From contig JASJOS010000004.1 of the NCBI GenBank assembly GCA_030068525.1, forward strand, positions 1 to 64,000: a stretch of 64,000 nt of DNA, in the 5' to 3' direction. Of the stretch, positions 1 through 8,609 are shown piece by piece; within the stretch, counting starts at the first letter, position 1, and every line of letters starts with the position of its first letter. The position numbers and the translations under genes were made by a program. Under the pieces are notes generated by a model. The model was given only the letters and a program-made list of their open reading frames with translations, was not told the origin of the DNA and did no database searches. This DNA comes from Xanthocytophaga flava (GTDB lineage Bacteria > Bacteroidota > Bacteroidia > Cytophagales > 172606-1).

Positions 1-117
1 ATTTATTATAATCGAATTAGGAGACATTCCGCTTTGGGCTATAAAAGTCCGGCAGAATTTGAACAACTTTATCAAATTAATCTCATTCACTCGCAAGTCG
101 TGTGTCCCGATTTTTAG
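1..117 (+). pseudogene. IS3-family transposase (OrfB), 3' end only
   Basis: Frame 1 reads an open 38-codon tail ending in TAG at 115-117. It contains the arrangement YNRIRRHSALGYKSPAEFE, typical of the C-terminal end of the rve/integrase domain of IS3-family transposases (the H-x-LGY-x-SP-x-EF signature). The DDE catalytic residues would lie upstream, outside the window, so I cannot tell whether the element is intact. It is typed as a partial gene because only the tail is visible. The stop codon lies inside the probable right terminal inverted repeat, as is usual in this family. Confidence 0.8.
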
Positions 118-127
118 GACCACCTCA
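103..127 (+). mobile_element. Probable right terminal inverted repeat of the IS3-type element
   Basis: The segment starts TGTCCC and ends CCTCA directly over and after the transposase stop codon. IS3 elements usually end in CA, and this end would pair with a left end starting TGAGG. The left end is outside the window, so the boundary is inferred from the terminal dinucleotide and position only. Confidence 0.5.
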
Positions 128-226
128 GTGAGCTAGCCCAATGCTAGCCACTTAAGAATCTTAAGAAGCACAATCTCTTTCTTTGCTTTTTCACTTTTTT
201 ATCCTCCTGAAAAGATCTCTTTTTTT

Positions 227-338
227 GTCCTTCTGAAAGAATCTCTTGACAAATAGAGTAATCTCTGATTTTGGAGAGAAAGAATAATCTCCAGTTGGAA
301 AGGCCGCCGGTCTTGCCACGAGATTCTTCCAGAAGGAC
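227..338. repeat. 112-bp palindromic dispersed repeat, copy 1
   Basis: The segment begins GTCCTTCTGAAAGAATCTC and ends with its near reverse complement, AGATTCTTCCAGAAGGAC, giving long imperfect arms. The same element, in the opposite orientation and of the same 112-bp length, is at 28230-28341. An interrupted copy lies at about 6666-6944 and a partial one at 35797-35905. It has no convincing coding content, and short open frames across it are judged spurious. Confidence 0.75.
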
Positions 339-384
339 AGAGAGGGGTTTATTGAGTGTTCTTCGTTTGCAAAGAAAAACCTCC

Positions 385-450
385 TATGTACCTTCACTAC
401 TACACACCATTGAAGGCACCTCAACCCTCTTTGTAGCTTATTTTTTAGAT
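385..450 (+). repeat. Partial copy of the repeat found at 39585-39799
   Basis: This stretch resembles the end of the repeat at about 39750-39799. Both have CCTA, then CNATTGAAGGCA, then CTCTTTGTAGCTTA at similar spacing. It adjoins the 112-bp element, so the gap 118-482 is filled by the IS end and dispersed repeats, with no gene. Confidence 0.55.
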
Positions 451-482
451 TACCTTTCATCAAATTTCAGAATGACCTCATA

Positions 483-1580
483 TTATACAAGATTAAATGA
501 AGATATAGCCATTTCCACCCCATTAATGATCACAGATGCCTGATGTACTCCAGCATAAAATACTCTTGTGGTAATAGGTCTGAAAGAGTGCCGTTTGACT
601 ACAGTAACTGACTCTCCTGCCTTATATTCTCTCTCACTGATTTTAAAAACCTTTCTATTCAGACTTCCATTTGCCTTCAGATAGTAAATACCATATTCTA
701 AGCGGACTATCTGGCTTTGTGTATGGGTATTAGTAACCACCATAGCAAATTCCAGTGTATCGCCCATTTTTACTTCCGTCGTACGAATCTCAAAACCCTT
801 TACTGAAATGAAACTACTCTGTAAGCCGTAATACGATAATACCTCTGTATGCCCCTGTTTTAGTAAAGTTCTGCATCCATGCTTGATAATAGCATCTGTC
901 TCTTTGCTGTGGCCTTTCCACTTATGTGCAATCTCCAGTACCACAGCCGGATTATCTTTTGCAATATCATTCAGGTTGTTGGCTACACTCCGTCTTACCC
1001 ATTCGGACGGATCATCTTTTAGATTCTCGAGTAATGGCAAGATAGGCAAAGGATCTTTTTTCAAGGCTGGAATAGCAAGTCCCCAGGGCAAACGAGGGCG
1101 ACTTCCCTCACTGGCTAATCGCCGTACTTTATGATTGGGATGTAAAGACCACTTAGTCATTTCCCGAATCATATCGTTGCCATATTTCAGTAAAAAGGGA
1201 CGTACAGCAAATTCACAACTCACAAACTGAGTCAGCCTTTCCAGTACAGGTATTGCTACAGCCAGATCATCCAAGCCATAGAGAGCTACATATTCTGGTA
1301 AAAACACAAAAGCCAATCCATCTTCTCCCCATCCCTGCTCTAACAAAGCATCTACAGTTTTTAACAATAGTGGTGCAGCTTCTGGGAAAGCTTCCGGCAA
1401 AAAATGATGAAATACTTTTGTTGTATGCAACATCCGCTCCTTCCATTCCATGTTTGTGAAGGATTCTGTCAAGATCATCTTAACAAAAGTATCCCTCTCA
1501 AAGAATGGAATGACAGGAGTCACAACATCAGCAAAACGATTATAAAAAGCAGGTGTATAAATATCTTTGATCAGACTCAT
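483..1580 (-). CDS. alkC: AlkC-like DNA alkylation-repair glycosylase with C-terminal Ig-like domain
   Basis: This 365-aa protein is predicted to remove alkylated bases such as 3-methyladenine or 3-methylcytosine from DNA, starting base-excision repair in the cytoplasm. Residues about 30-250 look like the HEAT-repeat solenoid of the AlkC/AlkD superfamily. The segment LASEGSRPRLPW (155-166) is a hallmark of AlkC-type proteins. Residues about 258-365 form a beta-rich tail with alternating hydrophobics, matching the Ig-like domain of the AlkC-alpha subgroup. The first ATG fits the family N-terminus. It sits alone, downstream of a bestrophin-like gene on the same strand and 207 bp away, with hairpin repeats between them. 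The superfamily call is firm. AlkC rather than AlkD rests on the RPRLPW motif and the extra C-terminal domain. Confidence 0.8.
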   Translation of the reverse strand: MSLIKDIYTPAFYNRFADVVTPVIPFFERDTFVKMILTESFTNMEWKERMLHTTKVFHHFLPEAFPEAAPLLLKTVDALLEQGWGEDGLAFVFLPEYVALYGLDDLAVAIPVLERLTQFVSCEFAVRPFLLKYGNDMIREMTKWSLHPNHKVRRLASEGSRPRLPWGLAIPALKKDPLPILPLLENLKDDPSEWVRRSVANNLNDIAKDNPAVVLEIAHKWKGHSKETDAIIKHGCRTLLKQGHTEVLSYYGLQSSFISVKGFEIRTTEVKMGDTLEFAMVVTNTHTQSQIVRLEYGIYYLKANGSLNRKVFKISEREYKAGESVTVVKRHSFRPITTRVFYAGVHQASVIINGVEMAISSFNLV

Positions 1581-1710
1581 ATTTTTGTTGCTTTAGTAGC
1601 CAGAGCTACATTTACCGATTATTGGAATAGGATTTTCAGCTCGGCAAACATACACAGAAACAACACATAAGCCATCCCAAACTTGAGGAAAAGAGTTTGC
1701 AGTCTTTCTT

Positions 1711-1775
1711 GTTAGTGGTGTTATTACTAACACCCCATTTCCTACTGTTCAGGTTGGTACTACTACCAACCTGGA
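1711..1775. repeat. REP-like double hairpin, copy A
   Basis: Two adjacent perfect hairpins lie here: GGTGTTA/TAACACC (1717-1723 with 1728-1734) and CAGGTTGGTA/TACCAACCTG (1750-1759 with 1764-1773), each with a 4-nt loop. The linker between them, read on the minus strand as CCTGAACAGTAGGAAA, nearly matches the linker of another hairpin pair at 33208-33261. There is no T-tract, so it is a repeat rather than a clear terminator, although it lies between the two minus-strand genes. Confidence 0.65.
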
Positions 1776-1787
1776 TAAGAAAACCTC

Positions 1788-2771
1788 TTAAATCAATACA
1801 TTATCAACAGGCTCTGCAGGTGCTGGCAAATTTTTCTCCTGAAGAAAACCTAACAGGTTTCGTTCAATAGTGGTACATAAAGCTGACAAAGGCAAATGAT
1901 GAGGCTCTGTTCCAAATGGATCTTCGATCTCTTCTCCAATGGCATCCAATCCAAAAAAGGCTAGTGACACAAGAAACACCACTAGAGGTGTCAGTACTCC
2001 TGCAGTATCGACAATCCCGAAAGGAAGGAAGAAACAGAAGAATGCAACAATCCGGTGACCGAGTATGACATAGGTAACAGGAAACGGAGTGTTTTTGATT
2101 CGTTCGCAACCACCTTGTATAGCCGTTATCTCTGTAAGACTCGCTTCCAGTACAGGCAGGTGAAAATCATGTATCCATCCCTTTTGCCAGGCATGTTGAA
2201 TCTTTTCACCCATTCGTTGTAAAAGTCCTAACGTCACATTAGGTTGTTCATTAAGCCAATTCAGATCCTGTTTGGAAAGATATTTTTTCAACTCTTCATC
2301 CGGTGTTGTATCACGTAGCAAATGACGTAGTGAGTGTACGTGCGCAATGATCATCCGCACGAGTTCCTGTTGAAAAGCCATATAAGGCTCAGGTACTGCG
2401 ACTCCATCTTTCCCCAGTTTATCCAGCTCTCTTTCCTGCAATGAAGCAGGTTGCTTCACAACAAGCGTTATAATCTGCCGCGCAAAACTACGACTCACAT
2501 TGACCAGTTGTCCCCAGAGAATACGTCCTTCCCAAAAACGATCATAAGCAGTATTATTTCGAAACCCCAGGAAAATACTAATCGCAACCCCCATAATTGT
2601 AAAGGGTATAGCTGTAAGTGTATAGGTCTTCACATCTGTCATAACTTCGATGACAGTTACTATAATAGCAACGCCTGTAGCAGCCAGTATACGTTCTCCG
2701 GATCTTTGCAGACTGGTATGTCGAAAAGTAAAAAGAAGTTTCGACCAGGGAAACTTTTGTTTTAGAATCAT
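1788..2771 (-). CDS. Bestrophin-like (UPF0187/YneE family) membrane channel protein
   Basis: This 327-aa protein belongs to the bestrophin family, inner-membrane proteins that form pentameric ion channels. What shows it: a hydrophobic pair of segments at about 30-70, followed by FLGFRNNTAYDRFWEGR (about 68-83, split here by the membrane exit), which is the conserved bestrophin signature. A second hydrophobic pair follows at about 235-270, then an acidic EEIEDPFG motif near 285, also typical. Length is normal for bacterial members. The bacterial homologues studied pass cations, but selectivity cannot be read from the sequence. The gene stands alone with about 375 bp of non-coding DNA upstream. 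Substrate and physiological role are unknown. Confidence 0.85.
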   Translation of the reverse strand: MILKQKFPWSKLLFTFRHTSLQRSGERILAATGVAIIVTVIEVMTDVKTYTLTAIPFTIMGVAISIFLGFRNNTAYDRFWEGRILWGQLVNVSRSFARQIITLVVKQPASLQERELDKLGKDGVAVPEPYMAFQQELVRMIIAHVHSLRHLLRDTTPDEELKKYLSKQDLNWLNEQPNVTLGLLQRMGEKIQHAWQKGWIHDFHLPVLEASLTEITAIQGGCERIKNTPFPVTYVILGHRIVAFFCFFLPFGIVDTAGVLTPLVVFLVSLAFFGLDAIGEEIEDPFGTEPHHLPLSALCTTIERNLLGFLQEKNLPAPAEPVDNVLI

Positions 2772-3147
2772 GGTAAGGTGTATAGTTTATCAAGCTTTAT
2801 AAATGGGTATATTTCTGATATGCACATATAACAGTCCGCTTGAAAATGGTTATCCATCTTTCAAGCAACTACATTATACACTTTGGGGTACTATTCAGTT
2901 AGAGTTTAAGCATAAAGGACGTAGAAGTCAAAAGTAAAATAATGTGCCTCTTCAGACTAACTAGCCTGACAACCCTCATGATAGTTATGATGTGGTACGA
3001 TTTTCGTACAAGTGTAAAAGGAAACAGGTAGTATATTATCTACAAAATCAGATACAGTCATGTGGAAATGTATATCTGAAGAGTATAGATAAAGCTATAA
3101 ATGGAAGAAAGAGAAAAATAGCCTCATCGTAAATCATACAGGAAGTC
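2772..3147. other. Intergenic region between divergent bestrophin and Omp85 genes
   Basis: About 376 bp of AT-rich DNA that must hold promoters for both divergent genes. An 8-bp inverted repeat, GCTTGAAA/TTTCAAGC, lies at 2838-2845 and 2859-2866 and could be a regulator site. I saw no gene or larger repeat. Confidence 0.4.
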
Positions 3148-4305
3148 ATGAAAAAGGGTAAAAGATGTATCTTTTTGCTACTATTATTTTTGCTGTCACT
3201 GGGTAATAAAATCGCCTATACTCAACCCCACCAGAAACCCGGTTTCATCTCCCGTTACTGGAATAAACTTGTCAATGATACAAGTGCCAATGCCAAGTCT
3301 CAGTTTTTGGTTTATCCAACGCTGGCCTATGCACCCGAAACCAGCTGGGAGTTTGGGTTAAGCAGTCTCTATGTATTTTACGCCAAAGGAGATACGAACA
3401 ATCGTTTAAGTGAAATCAATGGCTTTACGTTTCTTACTTTAAAACGACAATATGGCTTTTGGTTTGATCATGCATTATATTCTCACGAGAACAAATGGTT
3501 TTCGCTAGGTCGGCTGCGTCTCCAAAGTTTTCCTCTTCTTTACCATGGTATTGGTCCCGACTCTCCTGAAGAACATCTGGCCCAGGTCAACGCCAATCTG
3601 CTCCAGATTAGAGAAAGAGTACTACGCAAGATATATCCGAGTCTTTACTTTGGACTAGAAGTTGACTATCAGCGATTAAGTTCGGTTGAGTTTGAACTCA
3701 ATACAGATGAACCTATCGACCATCCGCCAGGGAGTACTGGCTCTGCCAATCTGGGAGTTGGTTTGGGAATCTTATATGATAACCGTCACAATGTATTGAA
3801 TGTCCGTAAAGGGTTCTTTTCAGAACTTTCACTCCTGAATTATGACAAAAACCGTGGAAGCGACTTTTCGTTTACCTCTGTCATTTCTGACACTCGCATC
3901 TATCGTCCTATTAACAAACGGGATGTACTGGCAGCTCAGGTATTCGGGCAATTTAACTTTGGTAATCCACCTTTTAATCAGCTTTCACTATTAGGTGGCG
4001 AAAGCATCATGCGTGGATATTATTTGGGTCGGTTCAGAGACAATAATCAGATTGCAGCTCAAGTCGAATATCGCTTTCTGCCTTTACCCCTGGGATTTAC
4101 CAAAAGAGTAGGCGCTGCTGTATTTGCAGGAAGTGGGACTGTATTTAACAGCGTTCGCACCTTACAATTTCATGATTTTGTATGGTCAGCAGGTGCAGGC
4201 CTTCGTTTCCTTATCTTTCCTAAGAAAGATATATTCACCCGATTGGATGTAGCCTTTACTCAGGAGGGTCCTGGTTTCTATATATTTATCGGAGAAGCAT
4301 TCTAA
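3148..4305 (+). CDS. Omp85/BamA-family outer-membrane beta-barrel protein (surface antigen D15-like)
   Basis: This 385-aa protein has an N-terminal signal peptide (basic MKKGKR, then a leucine-rich core to about residue 25). The rest is almost entirely alternating beta-strand sequence ending in phenylalanine, as expected for an outer-membrane barrel recognised by the BAM machinery. The RGY motif at 289-291, inside LGGESIMRGYYLGRF, is the lid-loop signature of the Omp85 superfamily, and it is followed by the usual (Q)VEYRF strand. It is much shorter than BamA and has no room for several POTRA domains, so it is a barrel-only member as is common in Bacteroidota. It stands alone, so its cargo cannot be inferred. 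Role in protein or lipid insertion is a family-level inference. Confidence 0.8.
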   Translation: MKKGKRCIFLLLLFLLSLGNKIAYTQPHQKPGFISRYWNKLVNDTSANAKSQFLVYPTLAYAPETSWEFGLSSLYVFYAKGDTNNRLSEINGFTFLTLKRQYGFWFDHALYSHENKWFSLGRLRLQSFPLLYHGIGPDSPEEHLAQVNANLLQIRERVLRKIYPSLYFGLEVDYQRLSSVEFELNTDEPIDHPPGSTGSANLGVGLGILYDNRHNVLNVRKGFFSELSLLNYDKNRGSDFSFTSVISDTRIYRPINKRDVLAAQVFGQFNFGNPPFNQLSLLGGESIMRGYYLGRFRDNNQIAAQVEYRFLPLPLGFTKRVGAAVFAGSGTVFNSVRTLQFHDFVWSAGAGLRFLIFPKKDIFTRLDVAFTQEGPGFYIFIGEAF

Positions 4306-4349
4306 CAGAATCAGAATTGTACCTTTCCAGTTTGCCTGAAACTAAATTT

Positions 4350-4817
4350 CTATAGTTGTTTCTCAAGCATAATCATATGTTTGCATAGAATTCCATTTTC
4401 ATAGATTGGTGCCGGATAATTGTCTATAAAAAAGTTTTTCCGGATTCCAGTTATTTCAAAACCTACTTTTTGATATAGATATAGTTGTTTAATTGCCCCA
4501 TTGGCAGTTCCAATAACTAATGTTTTAAATCCTTTTTCTTTAGCTCGTTGGGTTGCTTCGTTTAATAAGTGAGTACCAATACCCAATCCCTGATAGTCTT
4601 TATGCACTGCAATATTTTTGATCTCTATTGCCTTAGCATCTAGGATGTAAAGAATGTATACTCCAATAATTTGGGAATTGTGTTCAAAAACATATATTTC
4701 CCCTTCCTTTGCATAGGAATCTATGATTTCTATGGTCTCATCTGCTAGAAGCAGTAACTCATAGGGAATTTGCTCCCCTTTTTCCAACAGTCGGGTTTGT
4801 GTATAGTTTAAAGTCAT
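4350..4817 (-). CDS. GNAT-family N-acetyltransferase
   Basis: This 155-aa cytoplasmic protein is predicted to transfer an acetyl group from acetyl-CoA to an amine substrate. The acetyl-CoA-binding motif A is visible as the beta-strand AIEIKNIAVHKDYQGLGIG (about 63-81), in which QGLGIG (76-81) is the R/Q-x-x-G-x-G/A loop. A later YQKVGFEITG segment matches the C-terminal part of the fold. Length is normal for a single-domain GNAT. It converges with the Omp85 gene and is not in an evident operon. The substrate (antibiotic, polyamine, amino acid or protein) cannot be predicted. Confidence 0.85.
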   Translation of the reverse strand: MTLNYTQTRLLEKGEQIPYELLLLADETIEIIDSYAKEGEIYVFEHNSQIIGVYILYILDAKAIEIKNIAVHKDYQGLGIGTHLLNEATQRAKEKGFKTLVIGTANGAIKQLYLYQKVGFEITGIRKNFFIDNYPAPIYENGILCKHMIMLEKQL

Positions 4818-5253
4818 ATTGGCTAATTTCCGCTTTTCAATTTTACAGAATCTATTCTTTAATCATACAATATCCTACGAATCAAAGCTTTAGGAAAGCT
4901 CTTTCTAAACAACAGAAATTAGCAACATCTACTCAAATAGTAACAATCTGACTAACAATATGTTACTACTTAAATGGGTTATCATTTCTCCAATTTTCTG
5001 ACATAAACAGGTATATATACCTATTAAAAAATCTTACTCATACCTATACAGTTATCCATATTTACATTCGTCGATTTTAATCTTTCTTTAATTATTTCCT
5101 GACTATTTTGATTTATTTTTGTTGTAATGATATTGTCAGGTAACATTTTATCTGGCAAGCCTGACCTATTTTCTCTTAGAATTGAAGCCCAGGAATCGTT
5201 TTCACTACAGCCGGTTACAGTAAAATTAACTTTTTTTCATCCGTCATTTTGTA
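4818..5253. other. Intergenic region upstream of the GAF histidine kinase
   Basis: About 436 bp of AT-rich DNA between divergent genes. No gene, repeat or convincing hairpin was seen. Presumably it carries the promoters of both neighbours. Confidence 0.3.
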
Positions 5254-6570
5254 ATGAAAGATTCTAGTATATCGTTGGAAGAAGCGAAACGGCTTCAGGC
5301 ATTGTTTTCATACCATATTTTGGATACTCCTGCTGAAAAAGACTTTGATGACATTGTTTGCCTTGCTTCCCAGATTTGCCAGACACCTATATCGTTGATC
5401 TCTCTCCTTGATCATGAGCGCCTTTGGGCTAAAGCGAAGATTGGTGTAGAAGCATCAGAAATTCCACGCGAGATTACTTTCTGCACATCAGCCATAACTC
5501 AGAACAATCTTTTTATTATTGGTAATACACTTGAAGATAATCAGTATTGTGAAAATCCTCTGGTAGTAGGAGATCCGCACATTCGCTTCTATGCAGGAAT
5601 GCCTCTGATTACTCCAACAGGCTATAAGCTTGGTACATTGTGTGTAATGGATCAGGTACCAAGACAACTGACCTCAGAACAAAAATTTGCATTGGAATTG
5701 CTTTCCCGCCAGGTAGTGCAACAACTCGAGCTTCGGCAAAAGAACCGGCAGTTGGCCAATGATGCCGAGATGCTACAGTTACAAAATCAGCAGCTTAATG
5801 AAATGCATCAGCGTTCGGAAGAAACTAACCAGCTTATGAGCAGATTTTTGTCTATTATCTCTCATGATGTCCGTACTCCGGTCAATCTCCTCCGTGGATT
5901 TTTACCACTGCTTACTAATGATGATATACCCGCCCAGGAACAAAAAAAAGTAATTGACAAAATTAGTCTGATGCTGGTTTCCACAGATGAGCTATTAAGT
6001 AATCTGGTACATTGGACTTCCCGACAGATCAAAGGAATGTCCATTCACAACCAACCGATTAATCTTGAGAAACTGGTAGAAAGTGAACTTTTCAAGTTAG
6101 CAATATCAGCCTCTCAAAAACATAATCTGCTTATCAATGCAATGCCTTCTCTGACAGCGTGGGCAGATTATGATATACTTCGCTTTATACTTCGGAACCT
6201 ATTGGGGAATGCAAACAAGTATACAGTCTCAGGTACTATTGAAGTAAGAGGCTGGGAAGAATATGATTTAGAGGGGAAGGAGCATCTGGTTATATCCATA
6301 AAAGACAGTGGTCGGGGAATGAGCAAAGAACAACAAAATAAATTGTTCAACTGGCAGGACAAAAATTCACAGCCAGGTACCAATGGGGAGCGCGGTTCAG
6401 GAGTAGGTCTACTTCTTTGCAGAGATTTTATCAGTGACCTGCAAGGCAGGATCTGGCTTGAAAGCAAACCTGATCAAGGAACGACATTCTTCTTTACTCT
6501 TGTCAAATACAATCAGGATCTGCATCGAAAACAACAACCTGACTATGCTCTTAAAGCGCTAACATTATAA
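5254..6570 (+). CDS. Cytoplasmic GAF-domain sensor histidine kinase
   Basis: This 438-aa protein has an N-terminal GAF sensor domain (about 25-160) of the type often found with the LDTPAEKDFDD opening. A short coiled coil (about 160-195) follows, then a complete kinase core. The H-box is SHDVRTP with the phospho-accepting His204. The N-box is RNLLGNANKY (about 314-323). The G1 box is DSGRG (351-355) and the G2 box GSGVGL (381-386). No transmembrane segment or signal peptide is visible, so it senses a cytoplasmic ligand or redox state. No response regulator is adjacent, making it an orphan kinase whose partner must be elsewhere. Length and domain order are normal. Confidence 0.9.
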   Translation: MKDSSISLEEAKRLQALFSYHILDTPAEKDFDDIVCLASQICQTPISLISLLDHERLWAKAKIGVEASEIPREITFCTSAITQNNLFIIGNTLEDNQYCENPLVVGDPHIRFYAGMPLITPTGYKLGTLCVMDQVPRQLTSEQKFALELLSRQVVQQLELRQKNRQLANDAEMLQLQNQQLNEMHQRSEETNQLMSRFLSIISHDVRTPVNLLRGFLPLLTNDDIPAQEQKKVIDKISLMLVSTDELLSNLVHWTSRQIKGMSIHNQPINLEKLVESELFKLAISASQKHNLLINAMPSLTAWADYDILRFILRNLLGNANKYTVSGTIEVRGWEEYDLEGKEHLVISIKDSGRGMSKEQQNKLFNWQDKNSQPGTNGERGSGVGLLLCRDFISDLQGRIWLESKPDQGTTFFFTLVKYNQDLHRKQQPDYALKALTL

Positions 6571-6665
6571 GAGAGGCCTATTAAATTTTAGATCATAGTT
6601 TATCTACTCTGTTTTATTTTGGGGAAGTTATGTTTTTTTAGATTTCTCATCAATTCTTTGAGATA

Positions 6666-6944
6666 GTCCTAAAAATCAGGACAGTACCTCGTGGCAAGAT
6701 CGGCTGCTTTTCCTTTTGGAGTGTATTTTTCTCTCAGAGGTTGTCTAAATTATTGTTAAAGAAGCGAAAAGAGCAGATTTTGTAGCGAGATGAGGCCATT
6801 TTGAGGGACGTAGCAAAAGCTACGGGCCGAGAAATGGACGAAATCGTAGCACAAAAGATGCCTTTGCAGCCTTTAAGAATATTTTAGACAACCTCTCATA
6901 AACCAAACGCAACTCTATTTGTCAAGAGGTTCTTTCAGAAGGAC
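6666..6944. repeat. 112-bp palindromic repeat, copy 2, interrupted by a MITE
   Basis: The left part (CTCGTGGCAAGATCGG, followed by TTTTGGAG) and right part (CTCTATTTGTCAAGAGG, then CTTTCAGAAGGAC) match the two halves of the 112-bp repeat at 28230-28341. The extreme left arm is degenerate. The halves are separated by the insertion at 6737-6895. Confidence 0.65.
6737..6895. mobile_element. MITE-like element 1 (159 bp) with terminal inverted repeats and TCA target duplication
   Basis: The ends are imperfect inverted repeats of about 25 bp: GAGGTTGTCTAAA on the left, its exact complement on the right, extended by about 12 further near-matching bases. TCA flanks both sides (6734-6736 and 6896-6898). 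Removing the element plus one TCA restores the sequence of the 112-bp host repeat. The interior is non-coding. It shares the 17-mer GAGCAGATTTTGTAGCG with the element at 33131-33356. No transposase is encoded, so mobilisation would need an enzyme supplied from elsewhere. Confidence 0.75.
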
Positions 6945-7055
6945 AGAAAGAGGGAGTGTTTCTTTCTGAAAAACAACAGGATGAGAGAGCAAATTGCCTT
7001 TTTCTCATAAGCTGGAACAACTCCTGGCTTTTATGAAATCATAAATACCCGACTC

Positions 7056-8387
7056 TCAATTCACCGGTCTTTTTGGCTCTACTGGTAATCCAGCCTCTTT
7101 TCGTAGACGAGCCATTGCCCAACACCACCAGGCGGTTTGTTCGCCGTTGCCTGCATCTTTAATTTTCCAAGCAGCTCCTTTCAGGCTCTTTATATCCTGG
7201 TCAGTTAACTTATCCGCGGGTTTATATCCGGTTGCCTGCAGCCACCCTCCTTCCATATAGATAGGTTGTGACGCATTAACTTCCTTGATTAGTTGCAATA
7301 ATTGTTGAATCCGGTTAAAGTCTTTTTCAGAACGAGCAAATTCTATTTCCCACGCAATCCCTTTTCCAATAATCTCATTGGAAACACGACCATCTGGATA
7401 ACTATCAGTAGGCATCCAGGTAAGTCCATTGGTTGTTTTCATCATGGTTCGCTGCATAGCCTTCACTGTGTTTTGTAGAATAGTATGATCCATACCCTCC
7501 CATTGGGCAGCAACTGGAGAAAGTGTTACCCATCCCATTCCCAGATAGGGAATTCCCCCATTGCCATCCGGAAGCCGCATTTCCAGATAGGTAGTATCCC
7601 GGTCTCTGACTGTGGTTAAATTTTTTCGAATACCATCTTGTAGTACATTCAGTCTCTTTTGCCAGTAAGCAGCTAGTGTTGCATCTCCTCTACGCTGGGC
7701 CACTGCGGTCATTTCCTTTAATGCAGCACCTACAAAGCTCTGTGTCAGTAAGTCCCAGGCATCCCAGCGACGGCCATCCCTGGAATGTTCAAGTGCGATG
7801 TTTCTAACTAATCCTGTTTCAGTAGACCACCAGCCAGACGAAAGGTTCTGTCGATCACAGGTACGATTTGTCAAGGTCTTTATCAACTGCCAGGTCTTAT
7901 CTTCAAAATCAGTATGCCCTCTCTTTAAAGCAAGTTTCGCCCAGGCCAGAATCACATGTGCCTGTCCATCTATTTGGGGTTCATCGCTGAGAATAGAATA
8001 TTTCTGGTCTTTCAGTACAATTACATGTGGTATACGTTCCAGTTCATTTTCCTGTGTAGCCTTTAATACACACGAAATGGTTGCTTCTGCTTCCTGGAAA
8101 CGACCTGTCTCAATCAGTAATGGCACCAAAGCACCTACAGTACGACAATACATTCCTTCATACGCACCTGTCAAGGATTCTGGTAGAAAACCATCTTTTC
8201 CCATACGATCCAGAAGACTATAGTATGTATGTGCATACAACTTCTCAAAGTAGGGCGATTTTAATTCTGTTACAATAGCTTTAGGGAGGGTCTGTGCAAA
8301 TAGTCTAGTACAGAATGCAACAAAAAGGGAGAGAATTAACAGATAAGATTTTTTGTAAACTAACATAGATAAGTATAGGAAATACAT
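7056..8387 (-). CDS. Secreted glycosidase-like protein, probable (alpha/alpha)6 six-hairpin fold
   Basis: This 443-aa protein has a signal peptide; the core LLILSLFVAFCTRLFAQ ends in a plausible cleavage site near residue 31. An internal ATG seven codons in (8366) is an equally good start. The mature region is rich in aromatic and acidic residues with repeated helix-pair patterns (for example DGQAHVILAWAKLALKRG and TAWWCWAMARLRKEAGLP), resembling six-hairpin glycosidases. I cannot identify a specific glycoside-hydrolase family or assign catalytic acids. It is probably periplasmic, acting on oligosaccharides. It is transcribed alone on the minus strand, separated from neighbours by repeats. 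Confidence 0.5.
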   Translation of the reverse strand: MYFLYLSMLVYKKSYLLILSLFVAFCTRLFAQTLPKAIVTELKSPYFEKLYAHTYYSLLDRMGKDGFLPESLTGAYEGMYCRTVGALVPLLIETGRFQEAEATISCVLKATQENELERIPHVIVLKDQKYSILSDEPQIDGQAHVILAWAKLALKRGHTDFEDKTWQLIKTLTNRTCDRQNLSSGWWSTETGLVRNIALEHSRDGRRWDAWDLLTQSFVGAALKEMTAVAQRRGDATLAAYWQKRLNVLQDGIRKNLTTVRDRDTTYLEMRLPDGNGGIPYLGMGWVTLSPVAAQWEGMDHTILQNTVKAMQRTMMKTTNGLTWMPTDSYPDGRVSNEIIGKGIAWEIEFARSEKDFNRIQQLLQLIKEVNASQPIYMEGGWLQATGYKPADKLTDQDIKSLKGAAWKIKDAGNGEQTAWWCWAMARLRKEAGLPVEPKRPVN

Positions 8388-8609
8388 TCAGATTGTTTTT
8401 CAAGTAATAAAAAAACGATTGAATTAAAAACACCGCTATATCACGGAAATTAGTAAGCTATCCTATGTCAGCCATTTCCTATATAATTTATTCTGGTAGA
8501 CAACATGCTCTGCTGTAGAATCTATAAAGCTCATTATCAGTACATTTACTAACAAGTGAGGCATGTTATTTTTCGTTTTTCTGTTTTTTCATTTAAAAGT
8601 GTATTTGCT

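Noticed and set aside
191..463. Open frame of 90 codons on the minus strand
   Set aside because: It reads through a palindromic dispersed repeat, and both strands are open there by chance; the composition is unlike neighbouring proteins.
6571..7055. Small RNA gene in the structured gap
   Set aside because: The structure is explained by the MITE inserted in a palindromic repeat; nothing indicates a separate RNA gene.
7798..8223. Open frame of 141 codons on the plus strand
   Set aside because: It lies wholly inside the secreted glycosidase-like gene on the other strand and has a Ser/Cys-rich composition typical of antisense frames.
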